DNA of 64,000 bases from AWTP1-18 sp036504515 (GCA_036504515.1 DASXVA010000011.1:62001-126000); one strand, 5' to 3'; shown: positions 53,486 to 61,997, counted from the first letter of the stretch. The notes: a model not told the origin generated them from the letters alone. Numbers and translations are program-made.

Positions 53486-54964
53486 TCAGTGGGATGAGAG
53501 AGAGGCGGGGCCATCGGCGGCCTCGCCAAGAAGGTCGCTTTCCTTGCCATCCCATCCCAGATCCCGCAGTTTCTGCTGGGTCCGAAGGATCTGGGCATCC
53601 AGTTGCTCCGCCAGTTCTTCCAGCAGGTCGCGATCTTGTTTGCGTGCCAGTCGTTCGGCCTGAAATAGTTCGTAGAGGCGTGAGCCATAGAGGCTGTCCA
53701 GTTCCCGCTGGATTTCTGACAGACGAGCCCGCAGCCGTTCCAGTTGCTGCTCCAGCAGGCTGTGGTCGGGGCGCAGCAAGGCTTCGGCAGGGTGTCCCTC
53801 TTGCCACAGGTTGAGGACTTCCCGCAGGGTGGAAACGTCGCCGCTGCGGTAGGCCCGATTAGCCTCCGCCATGAGTTTGGTGCGCCAGTTGCGGTCGTTT
53901 TCGTCCCGGGCCCGGTCCGGATGAATTTTCTGGGCCACTTGCCGGAAAAGTTTTTTCAGGTCAGCGCTGGGGCGGAACTGGGTTTTCTCACCGGCTTCTT
54001 CTGCGGCCTCCCTGTAGCGGCGGTCATCCTGGTGGGACTGTTCCGCCCGAGCCTTGGCCTCCTGGGCGTTTTCCTTGGCAACCGGATCATCGGGAGCTTT
54101 TGCTGCCATGTACAAGGCAAGTTCGGCCTGAAGGGCATCCAGGGAGGTAATGCGCATCCCCACGGTCTGGTGATAGCGGTGGGTGAATTCGGAAAGTTCG
54201 CCCCGGGCCGTGGCCAGTTCCAACTCTAGTTCGGCAATGTCGCGGGTAATCGCTTCCACCTGGCCCCGCAACAGCAGCTCTTTGTCCGATAGCGCCAAGG
54301 CCCCGAGGAAGGCTTCCCGGACTGGGGGCGGATTGAGGATTAGTACCCGACAGGTAGCCAAAAGAGCATCAGCCGCAGCCGGTAGCGGCTCCCGTTCCAG
54401 CACGATCAGTAAATCTGCTTCCTGTTCAGGCCTGGCCTCGGCCGGTTGTTCAAGCTGCAAGGCGCGGCCCACGGGGGCAATGCGAACAGGGAATAGTTTG
54501 CCAGTTTGCTCCGGCCAGGCATTGGCCCGCTCGGCGGCACTCCAGGTTTGGGCGGCTTGCCACAGTTCGGCCTGATCGCCCATCCGGTCTTTTTGTTTGG
54601 CCCAGACGGTTTGCCAGCCAGCATCGGGCTCCCGGTTGAGGCGACTCTTGAGCAGGGAAAGGCTGGCGCGCAGGGTAATGCGGGCGGTGAAGTCGGCCTC
54701 CGGCAAGACCAGGCAAAGGGGGCGGACAGCCAGGTCCAGCGCGTTGGATAGTTCCGGCAGCAATTGGTCGTCGGCCACCAGCAGAATCAGGTTTTGTCCG
54801 GCCAGCAGGGCCTGTTCGCAAAGGGCGGCGAGGAGGGGCACCGGGTTATCCGGAGCATTGGTTTCCAGAGGCATGCTGCCGACAGGACGGTCCACAAGCC
54901 GCTTGAGCCAGGCTTGGGCCTGGTCAGGAAAATCGTCGGCGGGATCGGTGGTAGGCAAGGGCAT
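53486..54964 (-). CDS. Unrecognised coiled-coil protein with a C-terminal J domain
   Basis: In this 492-residue soluble protein residues 1-220 are Leu/Ala-rich with no named domain. Residues about 230-330 are mostly charged coiled coil. Residues about 333-385 resemble a DnaJ J domain: LKKLFRQVAQKIHPDRARD, with the diagnostic HPD at 348-350, followed by ANRAYRSGDVSTL, as in other non-canonical J proteins. Residues 400-470 form another coiled coil. It has no zinc fingers and no signal peptide. J domains stimulate a Hsp70 ATPase, so it may deliver a particular client to DnaK. No dnaK, dnaJ or hsc gene is nearby. The ATG at 54964 has no strong ribosome binding site. Confidence 0.65.
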   Translation of the reverse strand: MPLPTTDPADDFPDQAQAWLKRLVDRPVGSMPLETNAPDNPVPLLAALCEQALLAGQNLILLVADDQLLPELSNALDLAVRPLCLVLPEADFTARITLRASLSLLKSRLNREPDAGWQTVWAKQKDRMGDQAELWQAAQTWSAAERANAWPEQTGKLFPVRIAPVGRALQLEQPAEARPEQEADLLIVLEREPLPAAADALLATCRVLILNPPPVREAFLGALALSDKELLLRGQVEAITRDIAELELELATARGELSEFTHRYHQTVGMRITSLDALQAELALYMAAKAPDDPVAKENAQEAKARAEQSHQDDRRYREAAEEAGEKTQFRPSADLKKLFRQVAQKIHPDRARDENDRNWRTKLMAEANRAYRSGDVSTLREVLNLWQEGHPAEALLRPDHSLLEQQLERLRARLSEIQRELDSLYGSRLYELFQAERLARKQDRDLLEELAEQLDAQILRTQQKLRDLGWDGKESDLLGEAADGPASLSSH

Positions 54965-55140
54965 GGGGCGATTGTAGCTGCGGGCCTGCCGGTCATAGGG
55001 GCAATAAGCCCGAAGGTTTTGCCCTATTCAATTGGGGGCGATGACTTGATATGCCCGGTATTTGCAGTGATTTATCGCCTTGCCCCCGGGCGGGCATGTC
55101 GCTAAAGTGCGGCCTTCGATTTCGTTTTCAGGAGTTGTCC

Positions 55141-55764
55141 GTGTTTTCCATCATTCAGGCTGCCGGTTGGCCCATCTGGTTTCTGCTGCTGGCTTCGGTG
55201 ATTGCCGTGGCACTGATTATCGAACGGGGCACAGCCCTGCGCCGTGCCAAGGTCGTTCCGCCCGCGCTGCTGCAGAGCGTGATTGGGGATTTTCGTCAGG
55301 GCACCCTGAGCGAAGACGCCCTCCGTCGCCTGGAAAATGACTCTCCTCTCGGTTTGGTGTTCGCCGCTGGTCTGCGCAACGTCAAGAGCAGCCGCGAAGT
55401 GATGAAGGAAGCCGTCGAAGAAGCCGGCCACGGTGTGGCCCATGCTCTTGAAGGCCATGTCGGTAGCGTCAACCTGATCCAATTGCTGGGTACCGTGGCT
55501 TCGATTGCACCACTGATGGGCCTGTTCGGCACAGTGGTCGGCATGATCGAAATCTTCGGTTCCGCCACCGGTTCCGGCAACAACCCCCAAGCCCTGGCCC
55601 ATGGTATTTCCGTTGCTCTCTACAACACCGGTTTCGGTCTGCTGATCGCCATTCCCAGCATGATCTTCTACCGTCACTTCCGCGCGCTGGTGGACAGCCT
55701 GATTGTCGAAATGGAACAGCAGGCCGTGAAGCTGGTGGAAATTCTGCACAACGAGCGGAGCTGA
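55141..55764 (+). CDS. exbB: ExbB/TolQ-family proton-channel subunit
   Basis: The 207-residue protein has three membrane helices. The MotA/TolQ/ExbB core shows LLGTVASIAPLMGLFGTVVGMI, with the conserved GTV..PLMGLFGTVVG pattern. Start GTG 55141 has AGGAGT upstream; the longer frame from 55051 is not conserved. With ExbD it harnesses the proton gradient for TonB-dependent uptake or a related periplasmic motor. In betaproteobacteria this exbBD pair often precedes lpxK-kdsB, as here. Confidence 0.9.
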   Translation: MFSIIQAAGWPIWFLLLASVIAVALIIERGTALRRAKVVPPALLQSVIGDFRQGTLSEDALRRLENDSPLGLVFAAGLRNVKSSREVMKEAVEEAGHGVAHALEGHVGSVNLIQLLGTVASIAPLMGLFGTVVGMIEIFGSATGSGNNPQALAHGISVALYNTGFGLLIAIPSMIFYRHFRALVDSLIVEMEQQAVKLVEILHNERS

Positions 55765-55766
55765 TC

Positions 55767-56195
55767 ATGAACTTCCAACGGGGTCGTACCCGCGAAGAGC
55801 CAGAGATCAACCTGATCCCCATGATCGACGTTCTGTTGGTGATCCTGATCTTCCTCATGATCACCACCACCTACTCCAAGTTTTCCGGCATGGAAATCAA
55901 TCTGCCTACGGCGGATGCCCCTGCCACCAAAGAGCAGCCCAGCGAAATCAATGTAACCGTCACGGCCACGGGGGATGTGCTGATCAACAAGACCGCCGTT
56001 GGTGGTCGCAGTGTTGAAGCCATCTCCGTCGCCCTGAAGCGGGCTGCCGGTGTACCGGCCGAGGGCAAGGAGCCGGTGGTGATTATCAGTGCCGATGCCA
56101 AGGCAACCCACCAAAGCGTGATCGACGTGATGCAGGCGGCTCAACAGGCCAGCTTGTCCCATATCTCCTTTGCGACCCAGCAAAACAAGCAATAA
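55767..56195 (+). CDS. exbD: ExbD/TolR-family protein
   Basis: The 142-residue protein has an N-terminal membrane helix with the functional Asp (INLIPMIDVLLVILIFLM) and a periplasmic ExbD/TolR domain (VTATGDVLINKTAV). It is the partner of ExbB, 2 bases downstream. Its last 26 bases overlap the probable lpxK start. Confidence 0.92.
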   Translation: MNFQRGRTREEPEINLIPMIDVLLVILIFLMITTTYSKFSGMEINLPTADAPATKEQPSEINVTVTATGDVLINKTAVGGRSVEAISVALKRAAGVPAEGKEPVVIISADAKATHQSVIDVMQAAQQASLSHISFATQQNKQ

Positions 56196-57186
56196 AACCG
56201 ATCTGGCGGCCCTGTGGCAGACACGGGGCCCGCTGGTCTGGTTGCTCCTCTTTCCCGCCCTGATTTTTTCTCTGCTGTCGGCCCTGCGCCGGGCGGCGTA
56301 TCGGCTTGGGCTGCTCGCCGTTGTCCGTTTGCCGGTCCCCGTGGTGGTGGTGGGCAATATCACGGCTGGTGGTGCCGGAAAAACGCCGGTGACCCTTTAT
56401 CTTGCCCAACGCCTGGCAGCCGCAGGCCGCCGCCCGGGCATTGTCAGTCGTGGCTACGGCGGAGCAGGGCTGGTGGCCGAAGTTTTGCCGGACAGCGACC
56501 CCGTCCAAGTCGGCGATGAGCCGTTGTTACTGCGTCGGCGGACCGCTTGCCCCGTGTTTGTCGGTCGTGATCGAGGCGAAGCTGGAAAGGCGCTCCTCGC
56601 CACCCATCCCCAATGTGACGTGATTCTTTGTGATGACGGCCTTCAACATCTGGCCCTGGCCCGGGATGTGGAAATAGCCGTGCTGGACCGACGTGGAGTC
56701 ATGAATGGTCTGCCGCTCCCCGCCGGCCCCTTGCGGGAACCGGTGTCCCGCTTGCACTCGGTGGATGCCCTGGTGCTCAATGGCCTTGAGACGGCCCCGT
56801 CGCCAAGGCCCAAGCCATTTTTCATGGTGTTGGAAGGGACGAATTTTTACCGCTTGGATGATCCTTCCGTGCGCTGTGATGCTGCTGCTTTGATGGGATT
56901 CAAGCTCCACGCCCTGGCCGGTATCGGCGAGCCCCAGCGTTTCTTTGACCATCTTTCCCGCCTCGGGCTGACTTTCGAAGCTCATGGCTTCCCCGATCAC
57001 CATGACTACACCGGGTCCGATTTGGCCCTGAGGGGCGACGCCCTGCTGACCACTGAGAAGGATGCAGTAAAATTCGCCGCCCTTGCCCCCGGACTGCCGG
57101 TCTGGGTGCTGCCTGTGGAGGCTAGGATCGATCCCGATCTTGCCCGCTTTGTTCTGGAGAAACTGGATGGATCCCCGTCTGCTTGA
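56170..57186 (+). CDS. lpxK: Tetraacyldisaccharide 4'-kinase
   Basis: The 338-residue inner-membrane kinase phosphorylates the lipid A precursor at the 4' position. It has an N-terminal helix (about 22-45), a P-loop in VVGNITAGGAGKTPVT, SRGYGG and the DDGLQH motif. The only start early enough for the N-terminal helix is TTG 56170, inside exbD; no ATG or GTG with a ribosome site is better, so the start is uncertain. Its end overlaps the Trm112 gene by 20 bases. Order exbBD-lpxK-trm112-kdsB-adk is typical. Confidence 0.9.
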   Translation: MRPSKTSNKTDLAALWQTRGPLVWLLLFPALIFSLLSALRRAAYRLGLLAVVRLPVPVVVVGNITAGGAGKTPVTLYLAQRLAAAGRRPGIVSRGYGGAGLVAEVLPDSDPVQVGDEPLLLRRRTACPVFVGRDRGEAGKALLATHPQCDVILCDDGLQHLALARDVEIAVLDRRGVMNGLPLPAGPLREPVSRLHSVDALVLNGLETAPSPRPKPFFMVLEGTNFYRLDDPSVRCDAAALMGFKLHALAGIGEPQRFFDHLSRLGLTFEAHGFPDHHDYTGSDLALRGDALLTTEKDAVKFAALAPGLPVWVLPVEARIDPDLARFVLEKLDGSPSA

Positions 57187-57343
57187 AATTCTCGTCTGTC
57201 CCGTCTGCAAAGGCCCGCTGGATTACCGCAAGGACAAGTCAGAGCTGGTCTGCAAGCCTTGTCGGCTGGCGTTCCAAGTGAAGGACGACATTCCCGTCAT
57301 GCTGGAAGGTGAAGCCCGCCAACTGGGCGCCGACGAGCAGTAA
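57167..57343 (+). CDS. Trm112-family zinc-binding protein
   Basis: The 58-residue protein starts MDPRLLEILVCPVCKGPL, with four zinc cysteines (C11, C14, C29, C32). It matches the bacterial Trm112/YcaR family encoded between lpxK and kdsB. In eukaryotes Trm112 activates methyltransferases; the bacterial role is unclear. It overlaps the end of lpxK and lies 2 bases before kdsB. Confidence 0.9.
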   Translation: MDPRLLEILVCPVCKGPLDYRKDKSELVCKPCRLAFQVKDDIPVMLEGEARQLGADEQ

Positions 57344-57345
57344 GC

Positions 57346-58110
57346 ATGGGCTTCAAGGTCGTCATTCCCGCCCGCTACGCCTCATCGCGCCTGCCGGGGA
57401 AACCTCTGGCGGACATTGCCGGCAAGCCCATGGTGCTGCGGGTGGTGGAGGCCGTGGAAGCCTGTGGTGCCGATGGCATCTGGGTGGCGACAGACGATGC
57501 CCGTGTTCAGCAAGCCGTGGAGGCGGCAGGGTATCCCGCGCTGATGACCCGGGCCGATCACCCCAGCGGGACTGACCGTATTGCCGAAGTCGCTGCGCAA
57601 CTGGGTTGGGCGGGGGACGATATCGTGGTCAATGTGCAGGGCGATGAGCCCTTGATCGACCCGGCCCTGGTGGTCGGTGTGGCCGACGCCCTGGCGGCTG
57701 ATCCTCTGGCAGCCATCGCTACGGCTGCCCACGGGCTGACCAGTGCCGACGAGTTTTTCAATCCGAATGTGGTCAAAGTGGTCTGTGATGCTGCGGGCCG
57801 CGCCCATTATTTTTCCCGGGCCCCGATTCCCTACGCCCGGGATGCTTTTGCTGCTTCCCGTGACCAGCTGCCCTCAGGACTGGGGGCGCTACGCCACATC
57901 GGTATCTACGCTTATCGGGTTTCCTTCCTGCAACGCTATGGCAGCTTGCCGCCTGCGCCGACGGAGAAATGGGAATCCCTGGAGCAATTGCGCGCCCTGT
58001 GGCATGGTTTCCCCATCCGGGTGCTGGTTTGCGATCAGGCCCCTATGCCCGGTGTCGATACGGTAGAAGACCTGGCCCGGGTTCGGGCTTTGTTTGCGAC
58101 TGCGCAATAA
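57346..58110 (+). CDS. kdsB: CMP-KDO synthetase (3-deoxy-manno-octulosonate cytidylyltransferase)
   Basis: The 254-residue nucleotidyltransferase opens with KVVIPARYASSRLPGKPL and has NVQGDEPLIDP, ATAAH and SRAPIPYARD. It activates KDO with CTP for lipopolysaccharide core assembly, the step paired in the pathway with LpxK's lipid A product. It follows Trm112 in the same operon. Confidence 0.95.
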   Translation: MGFKVVIPARYASSRLPGKPLADIAGKPMVLRVVEAVEACGADGIWVATDDARVQQAVEAAGYPALMTRADHPSGTDRIAEVAAQLGWAGDDIVVNVQGDEPLIDPALVVGVADALAADPLAAIATAAHGLTSADEFFNPNVVKVVCDAAGRAHYFSRAPIPYARDAFAASRDQLPSGLGALRHIGIYAYRVSFLQRYGSLPPAPTEKWESLEQLRALWHGFPIRVLVCDQAPMPGVDTVEDLARVRALFATAQ

Positions 58111-58226
58111 GCGAAAACCTCGGTCATTAAGCCAATTCAGGTCTTTTTTCTGAAATAATTCGGACCAACAAAAACTAAGCCTCAAGTTCTTTTTATCCAC
58201 GCCACTCACCTCTGGAGCCTGCTCCC

Positions 58227-58892
58227 ATGAAACTCATTCTCCTCGGCCCTCCCGGCGCCGGTAAGGGTACTCAAGCCAACTTCATCAAAGAAAAGTTCGG
58301 CATTCCCCAAATCTCCACTGGCGACATGCTGCGTGCTGCCGTCAAGGCGGGTACCCCGCTGGGCATCGAAGCCAAGAAGGTGATGGATTCCGGCGGTCTG
58401 GTTTCCGACGACATCATCATCGGCCTAGTCAAGGATCGCCTGACCCAGGACGACTGTAAGTCCGGTTACATGTTTGACGGCTTCCCCCGTACCATTCCCC
58501 AGGCCGAAGCCATGAAGGCTGCCGGTGTCGCCATCGATTTCGTGCTCGAAATCGATGTGCCCGACTCCGACATCGTTGAACGCATGAGTGGCCGTCGCGC
58601 CCACCTGCCTTCCGGCCGCACCTATCACGTCAAGTTCAATCCTCCCAAGGTGGAAGGCAAGGACGACGAAACCGGCGAGCCTCTGGTTCAGCGGGACGAC
58701 GACAAGGAAGAAACCGTGAAGAAGCGTCTGGATGTGTATCACTCCCAGACCAAGCCGCTGGTGGCCTATTACTCCACCTGGGCCGCTTCCGGCGATGCGC
58801 CTAATGGTCTTAAAGCGCCCCAGTACCGCAAGATTGCCGGGCAGGGCGCTGTGGATGAAATTACCAAGCGCGCCTTTGACGCCCTGAAGTAA
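58227..58892 (+). CDS. adk: Adenylate kinase
   Basis: The 221-residue long-type enzyme has the P-loop LLGPPGAGKGTQAN, MFDGFPRTIPQA, an RMSGRRAHL segment opening the LID domain (no zinc cysteines), and QRDDDKEETVKKRL. It interconverts ATP, ADP and AMP. A 116-base gap before it probably carries its own promoter. Strong codon bias is visible. A hairpin terminator follows. Confidence 0.96.
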   Translation: MKLILLGPPGAGKGTQANFIKEKFGIPQISTGDMLRAAVKAGTPLGIEAKKVMDSGGLVSDDIIIGLVKDRLTQDDCKSGYMFDGFPRTIPQAEAMKAAGVAIDFVLEIDVPDSDIVERMSGRRAHLPSGRTYHVKFNPPKVEGKDDETGEPLVQRDDDKEETVKKRLDVYHSQTKPLVAYYSTWAASGDAPNGLKAPQYRKIAGQGAVDEITKRAFDALK

Positions 58893-58914
58893 TTTTTTCC
58901 GCTGTAACATTCCG

Positions 58915-58945
58915 TCGCCCCGCCATCCAGCGGGGCGATTTCTTT
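58915..58945 (+). terminator. Intrinsic terminator of adk
   Basis: A 9-bp GC-rich stem (58915-58923/58930-58938) with a 6-base loop is followed by TTTCTTTTT. It begins 22 bases after the adk stop. Confidence 0.85.
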
Positions 58946-58971
58946 TTCAGGAACCGAACAGGAGTTGTTTC

Positions 58972-60231
58972 ATGGTCGCCAAGAATGCCTTTTACGCTCA
59001 GTCCGGCGGCGTTACCGCCGTCATCAATGCCACCGCCTGTGCTGTGATCGAAACAGCGCGGCAGCACCCGGACAAGATCGGCAAGGTATTGGCGGGCCGC
59101 AACGGCATCATCGGGGCCTTGGCAGAAGAGTTGATCGACACGTCTCTGGAATCGGCTGCCGATATCGCTGCCCTGCGCCATACCCCGGGCGGTGCCTTCG
59201 GTTCTTGCCGCTACAAGTTGAAGGGCATGGACCAGCACCGGGCCCAATACGAGCGCCTGATCGAGGTATTCAAGGCCCACGACATTGGCTACTTCTTCTA
59301 CAACGGCGGCAACGACTCCATGGATACCGCCTGGAAGGTGTCCCAGATTGGTGAGCAACTGGGCTATCCCGTTGTCTGCGTGGGTATTCCCAAGACCGTG
59401 GATAACGACCTGCCGGTCACCGACAACTGTCCCGGCTTCGGTTCCGTCGCCAAATATGTGGCCACCTCCATTCGCGAGGCTTCTTTCGATGTGGCCTCCA
59501 TGGCCAAGACTTCCACCAAGATTTTCGTCATGGAAGTCATGGGCCGTCACGCCGGCTGGATTACGGCAGCCTGTGGCTTGGCTGCGGAAAGGGAAGGGGA
59601 TGGCCCCCATCTGCTGCTATTCCCCGAAGTGCCCTTTGACGAAGCGGCGTTCCTGGCCCGGGTCAAGCAATGCGTCGACAAGTACGACCACTGCGTCATC
59701 GGTGTTTCCGAAGGATTGTTGAACAAGGAAGGTCAGCTCATGGCCGAGGCCGGTGGCAAGGATGCCTTCGGCCATTCCCAATTGGGAGGTGTCGGGCAGG
59801 TTATTGCCCAGTTGATCAAGGAAAAGCTGGGCTACAAGTACCACTGGGCTTTGGCGGATTACTTGCAGCGCAGCGCCCGCCATATTGCTTCCGCCACCGA
59901 TGTGGAACAGGCTTATGCCGTGGGCAAGGCCGCGGTGGAGCTGGCCATTGCCGGCCGCAATGCGGTGATGCCGGCGATTCTGCGGACATCCGATGAGCCC
60001 TACCGTTGGGAGATCGGCACGGCCGAACTCAAGGACGTGGCCAATGTGGAAAAGATGATGCCCAAGGAATTCATCACGCCGGATGGATTTGGCATCACCG
60101 AAGCTTGTCGCCGCTATTTGTCACCCCTGATCGGTGGTGAGACGCCTCCACCCTATCGCAATGGACTGCCGGACTACGTGCGCCTTGGCAATCAAGGGGT
60201 GGCAAAGAAGTTGCCGGACTACAAGGTTTAA
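58972..60231 (+). CDS. Pyrophosphate-dependent 6-phosphofructokinase
   Basis: The 419-residue enzyme has the PFK motifs NGGNDSMDTAW (112-121), GIPKTVDNDLPVTD (138-151) and MGRHAGWI (190-197). Asp115 and Lys141 occupy the positions that are Gly in ATP-using enzymes, the known marker for pyrophosphate as phosphoryl donor. The reaction is reversible, so it can serve glycolysis or gluconeogenesis. GGAG lies 8 bases before ATG 58972. It is the only sugar-phosphate gene in the window and follows adk after a terminator. Confidence 0.93.
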   Translation: MVAKNAFYAQSGGVTAVINATACAVIETARQHPDKIGKVLAGRNGIIGALAEELIDTSLESAADIAALRHTPGGAFGSCRYKLKGMDQHRAQYERLIEVFKAHDIGYFFYNGGNDSMDTAWKVSQIGEQLGYPVVCVGIPKTVDNDLPVTDNCPGFGSVAKYVATSIREASFDVASMAKTSTKIFVMEVMGRHAGWITAACGLAAEREGDGPHLLLFPEVPFDEAAFLARVKQCVDKYDHCVIGVSEGLLNKEGQLMAEAGGKDAFGHSQLGGVGQVIAQLIKEKLGYKYHWALADYLQRSARHIASATDVEQAYAVGKAAVELAIAGRNAVMPAILRTSDEPYRWEIGTAELKDVANVEKMMPKEFITPDGFGITEACRRYLSPLIGGETPPPYRNGLPDYVRLGNQGVAKKLPDYKV

Positions 60232-60250
60232 CAAAACCTACTGTTAGTGA

Positions 60251-60278
60251 TGATCCCGGTCCTGCTGGGTCGGGATCA
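60251..60278. terminator. Hairpin between pfk and the DUF3579 gene
   Basis: An 8-bp perfect stem TGATCCCG/CGGGATCA (60251-60258/60271-60278) lies 19 bases after the pfk stop. Its right arm contains the stop codon of the convergent DUF3579 gene. There is no T run. Confidence 0.5.
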
Positions 60279-60563
60279 GCTACCTGGTGTCCAGGGCAAT
60301 ACCTTGAGCTTGTTGTCCCGGGCGAAGTTTTCCAGGAAGTGATAGGCGCGGGGTTCGATATCGTGGATGCGGATATCCACGTAAACACACTTGCTGCTCT
60401 CCAGATCGCCGGGCTGAACGTAGGGCGAGTAGGCCATTCTGCGTTCTGCACCAAAAACGGACATGGTGCCGCACAGTCGTTCCGCCCAGTCGCTGGGTCT
60501 GAATTTATGGCCATCATCCGTGATGCCGATGATGACAAAGCTCTCGTGCGGGGATTTTGTCAT
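60276..60563 (-). CDS. DUF3579 family protein
   Basis: The 95-residue protein starts MTKSPHESFVIIGITDDGHKFRPSDWAERLCG, the hallmark opening of DUF3579, and continues with the conserved YSPYV and YVDIRIHDIEP..YHFLENFA segments. It is a small soluble protein confined largely to betaproteobacteria and of unknown role. I use ATG 60563; the longer frame starting at 60614 is not conserved. Confidence 0.85.
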   Translation of the reverse strand: MTKSPHESFVIIGITDDGHKFRPSDWAERLCGTMSVFGAERRMAYSPYVQPGDLESSKCVYVDIRIHDIEPRAYHFLENFARDNKLKVLPWTPGS

Positions 60564-60757
60564 GCGCGGAGTCTTGATATCGTTTGTTCGGTTATGGGGT
60601 GGTACAACCGACAAACTTGGGTCATTTATAAGACCTGAATTCTAACAGAAAGCTCCGGCCCTCTGGCCGAAGCTGGCAATGGTCGGGAGCTGTGCAGATT
60701 CCCTCTAAAGCCGCTGTTGCGTAAAAACAAAAAATCTTTCAGAAATAAAGGACTGGA

Positions 60758-60786
60758 TTGATATCTGAGAAATAGGTGCATATACT
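60758..60786 (+). promoter_or_regulatory. Near-consensus sigma-70 promoter for the small gene at 60819
   Basis: TTGATA (60758-60763) and TATACT (60781-60786) are separated by exactly 17 bases. Transcription would begin near 60793, giving a leader of about 25 bases before ATG 60819. Confidence 0.75.
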
Positions 60787-60818
60787 CGGCTTATCTTAAT
60801 GACTAACAAGGGGTTTTG

Positions 60819-61040
60819 ATGAATCCCCCCGTTCTTACCAAGTATGCGTTCCGTATCCGCACCCGCGTCGGCATGGTGGTGGACCACCTCATGATTCACG
60901 GTCGGGACGAAGCAGAAGCCCAGCGCAAGCTGCGCCAAATGTATCGGGATTGCGAAATTCTTGAGTGCATCTGCCACCGGGGCACCGTCAGGACGCCGGT
61001 TTCCAGTTACGAACGCGTTATCGATCTGATTACCCGCTGA
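60819..61040 (+). CDS. Small conserved protein of unknown function
   Basis: The 73-residue protein MMNPPVLTKYAFRIRTR.. has two predicted strands, then a helix (DEAEAQRKLRQMYRDCEIL) and a final strand. CEILECICHRG contains two cysteines. I do not know a named family, although similar small proteins occur near argD-argF in related bacteria. AAGGGG lies 6-11 bases upstream of the ATG, and the promoter at 60758-60786 is unusually good, so it should be well expressed. No membrane segment or signal peptide is visible. Confidence 0.7.
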   Translation: MNPPVLTKYAFRIRTRVGMVVDHLMIHGRDEAEAQRKLRQMYRDCEILECICHRGTVRTPVSSYERVIDLITR

Positions 61041-61064
61041 ACCACTTGGGTTCTGGCTGAGTGA

Positions 61065-61832
61065 TTAGGCCAGGAAGCCCGTTTTGATCAGTTCGTCTCG
61101 CAAAGCCAGATAGTCTCTGGCGCCTTTGCTTTGTTCGTCGTGAGTGAAAACATCCAAATTCAGGGATGGCGCCTCGGCGACGGCAACATTCTCCGAAATT
61201 ACCGTCTCGCAAACATCCTGTTCGCCAAACTGGTCCCGTAGCCGTTGGTGAATCTCAAAGCACATCTTGCGTCTGCGATCGAACCGGGTCAGGACATAGC
61301 GCCGCTCGACCCGTTTTTTCAATACGGGTTCCAAGGCCTTGAGGGTCTTGTCGATTTGCTGAGCGCCGCGCAGGGATAGAAAGTCTGATGAGATCGGTAC
61401 CAGCACCCGGTCGGCGGCAAAAATGGCATTGAGGGACAGCACCCCAAGAAAGGGGCAGCAATCAATCAGCGTTGTCCGTCCGGGAACCAGCGTGTCCAGT
61501 TCCATCAATCCGGTATGCAGCTTGTTGAGGACATTGGGCCCTTTACCGAAAAGAGAGTCCACTTTGATTAACTCGGCATGGGCCGGAATCAGGCCGCCAA
61601 TGCCAGGCCAGAGAACTTCCAGAGGGACCAAACTTCGATTTTGTTGATACAGCGCGAACAGGCTGTGTTCGACATTCGTCGGTGCGCTGCCGTGAATGGC
61701 AGACAGATGAGCCTGAGGGTCCAGGTCCACCATGAGTACCGATTGAGGGCGGCGAGCGATGGCTGCAGCCAAGTTTAAGGCTGTCGTCGTCTTGCCTACA
61801 CCGCCTTTTTGATTGAAAACAGCAATGCGCAT
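61065..61832 (-). CDS. Solitary ParA/MinD-family ATPase
   Basis: The 255-residue deviant-Walker-A ATPase opens with MRIAVFNQKGGVGKTTTALNLAAA (KGGVGKTT) and has DLDPQAH and LIDCCPF for the Walker A' and B regions. Helix-rich DNA-binding-type sequences follow (RFDRRRKM). There is no parB or MinE gene beside it, so it is an orphan ParA, perhaps positioning a cellular cargo rather than DNA. It is convergent with the small gene at 60819 and divergent from argD. Confidence 0.88.
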   Translation of the reverse strand: MRIAVFNQKGGVGKTTTALNLAAAIARRPQSVLMVDLDPQAHLSAIHGSAPTNVEHSLFALYQQNRSLVPLEVLWPGIGGLIPAHAELIKVDSLFGKGPNVLNKLHTGLMELDTLVPGRTTLIDCCPFLGVLSLNAIFAADRVLVPISSDFLSLRGAQQIDKTLKALEPVLKKRVERRYVLTRFDRRRKMCFEIHQRLRDQFGEQDVCETVISENVAVAEAPSLNLDVFTHDEQSKGARDYLALRDELIKTGFLA

Positions 61833-61912
61833 GTGATCAGATTAACCGGTTTCAGAAAGCCCATACCTGTACAGTGGGGGCGTTTTCACTTACTATTCTT
61901 CCCTCTGTACGG

Positions 61913-61964
61913 ACGGCGGCGAAAGCCGCCGTATGTTTTTTACAGTCACGAAAACCGTGATTTT
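61913..61964 (+). promoter_or_regulatory. Tandem hairpins in the argD leader, possible attenuator
   Basis: An 8-bp GC-rich stem with a GAAA tetraloop (61913-61920/61925-61932) is followed by ATG and six T (61936-61941), close to an intrinsic terminator. A second small hairpin (61946-61950/61956-61960) also leads into four T. Both lie 34-85 bases before the argD start. They could attenuate argD-argF transcription or end stray transcripts from upstream. Confidence 0.45.
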
Positions 61965-61997
61965 CAATTTTCCCGACTGTGTGACGCGGAGCCTTCC

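Noticed and set aside
61809..61997. Upstream extension of argD
   Set aside because: The extra 63 codons cover the leader hairpins and overlap the divergent parA start; homologues start at the chosen ATG.
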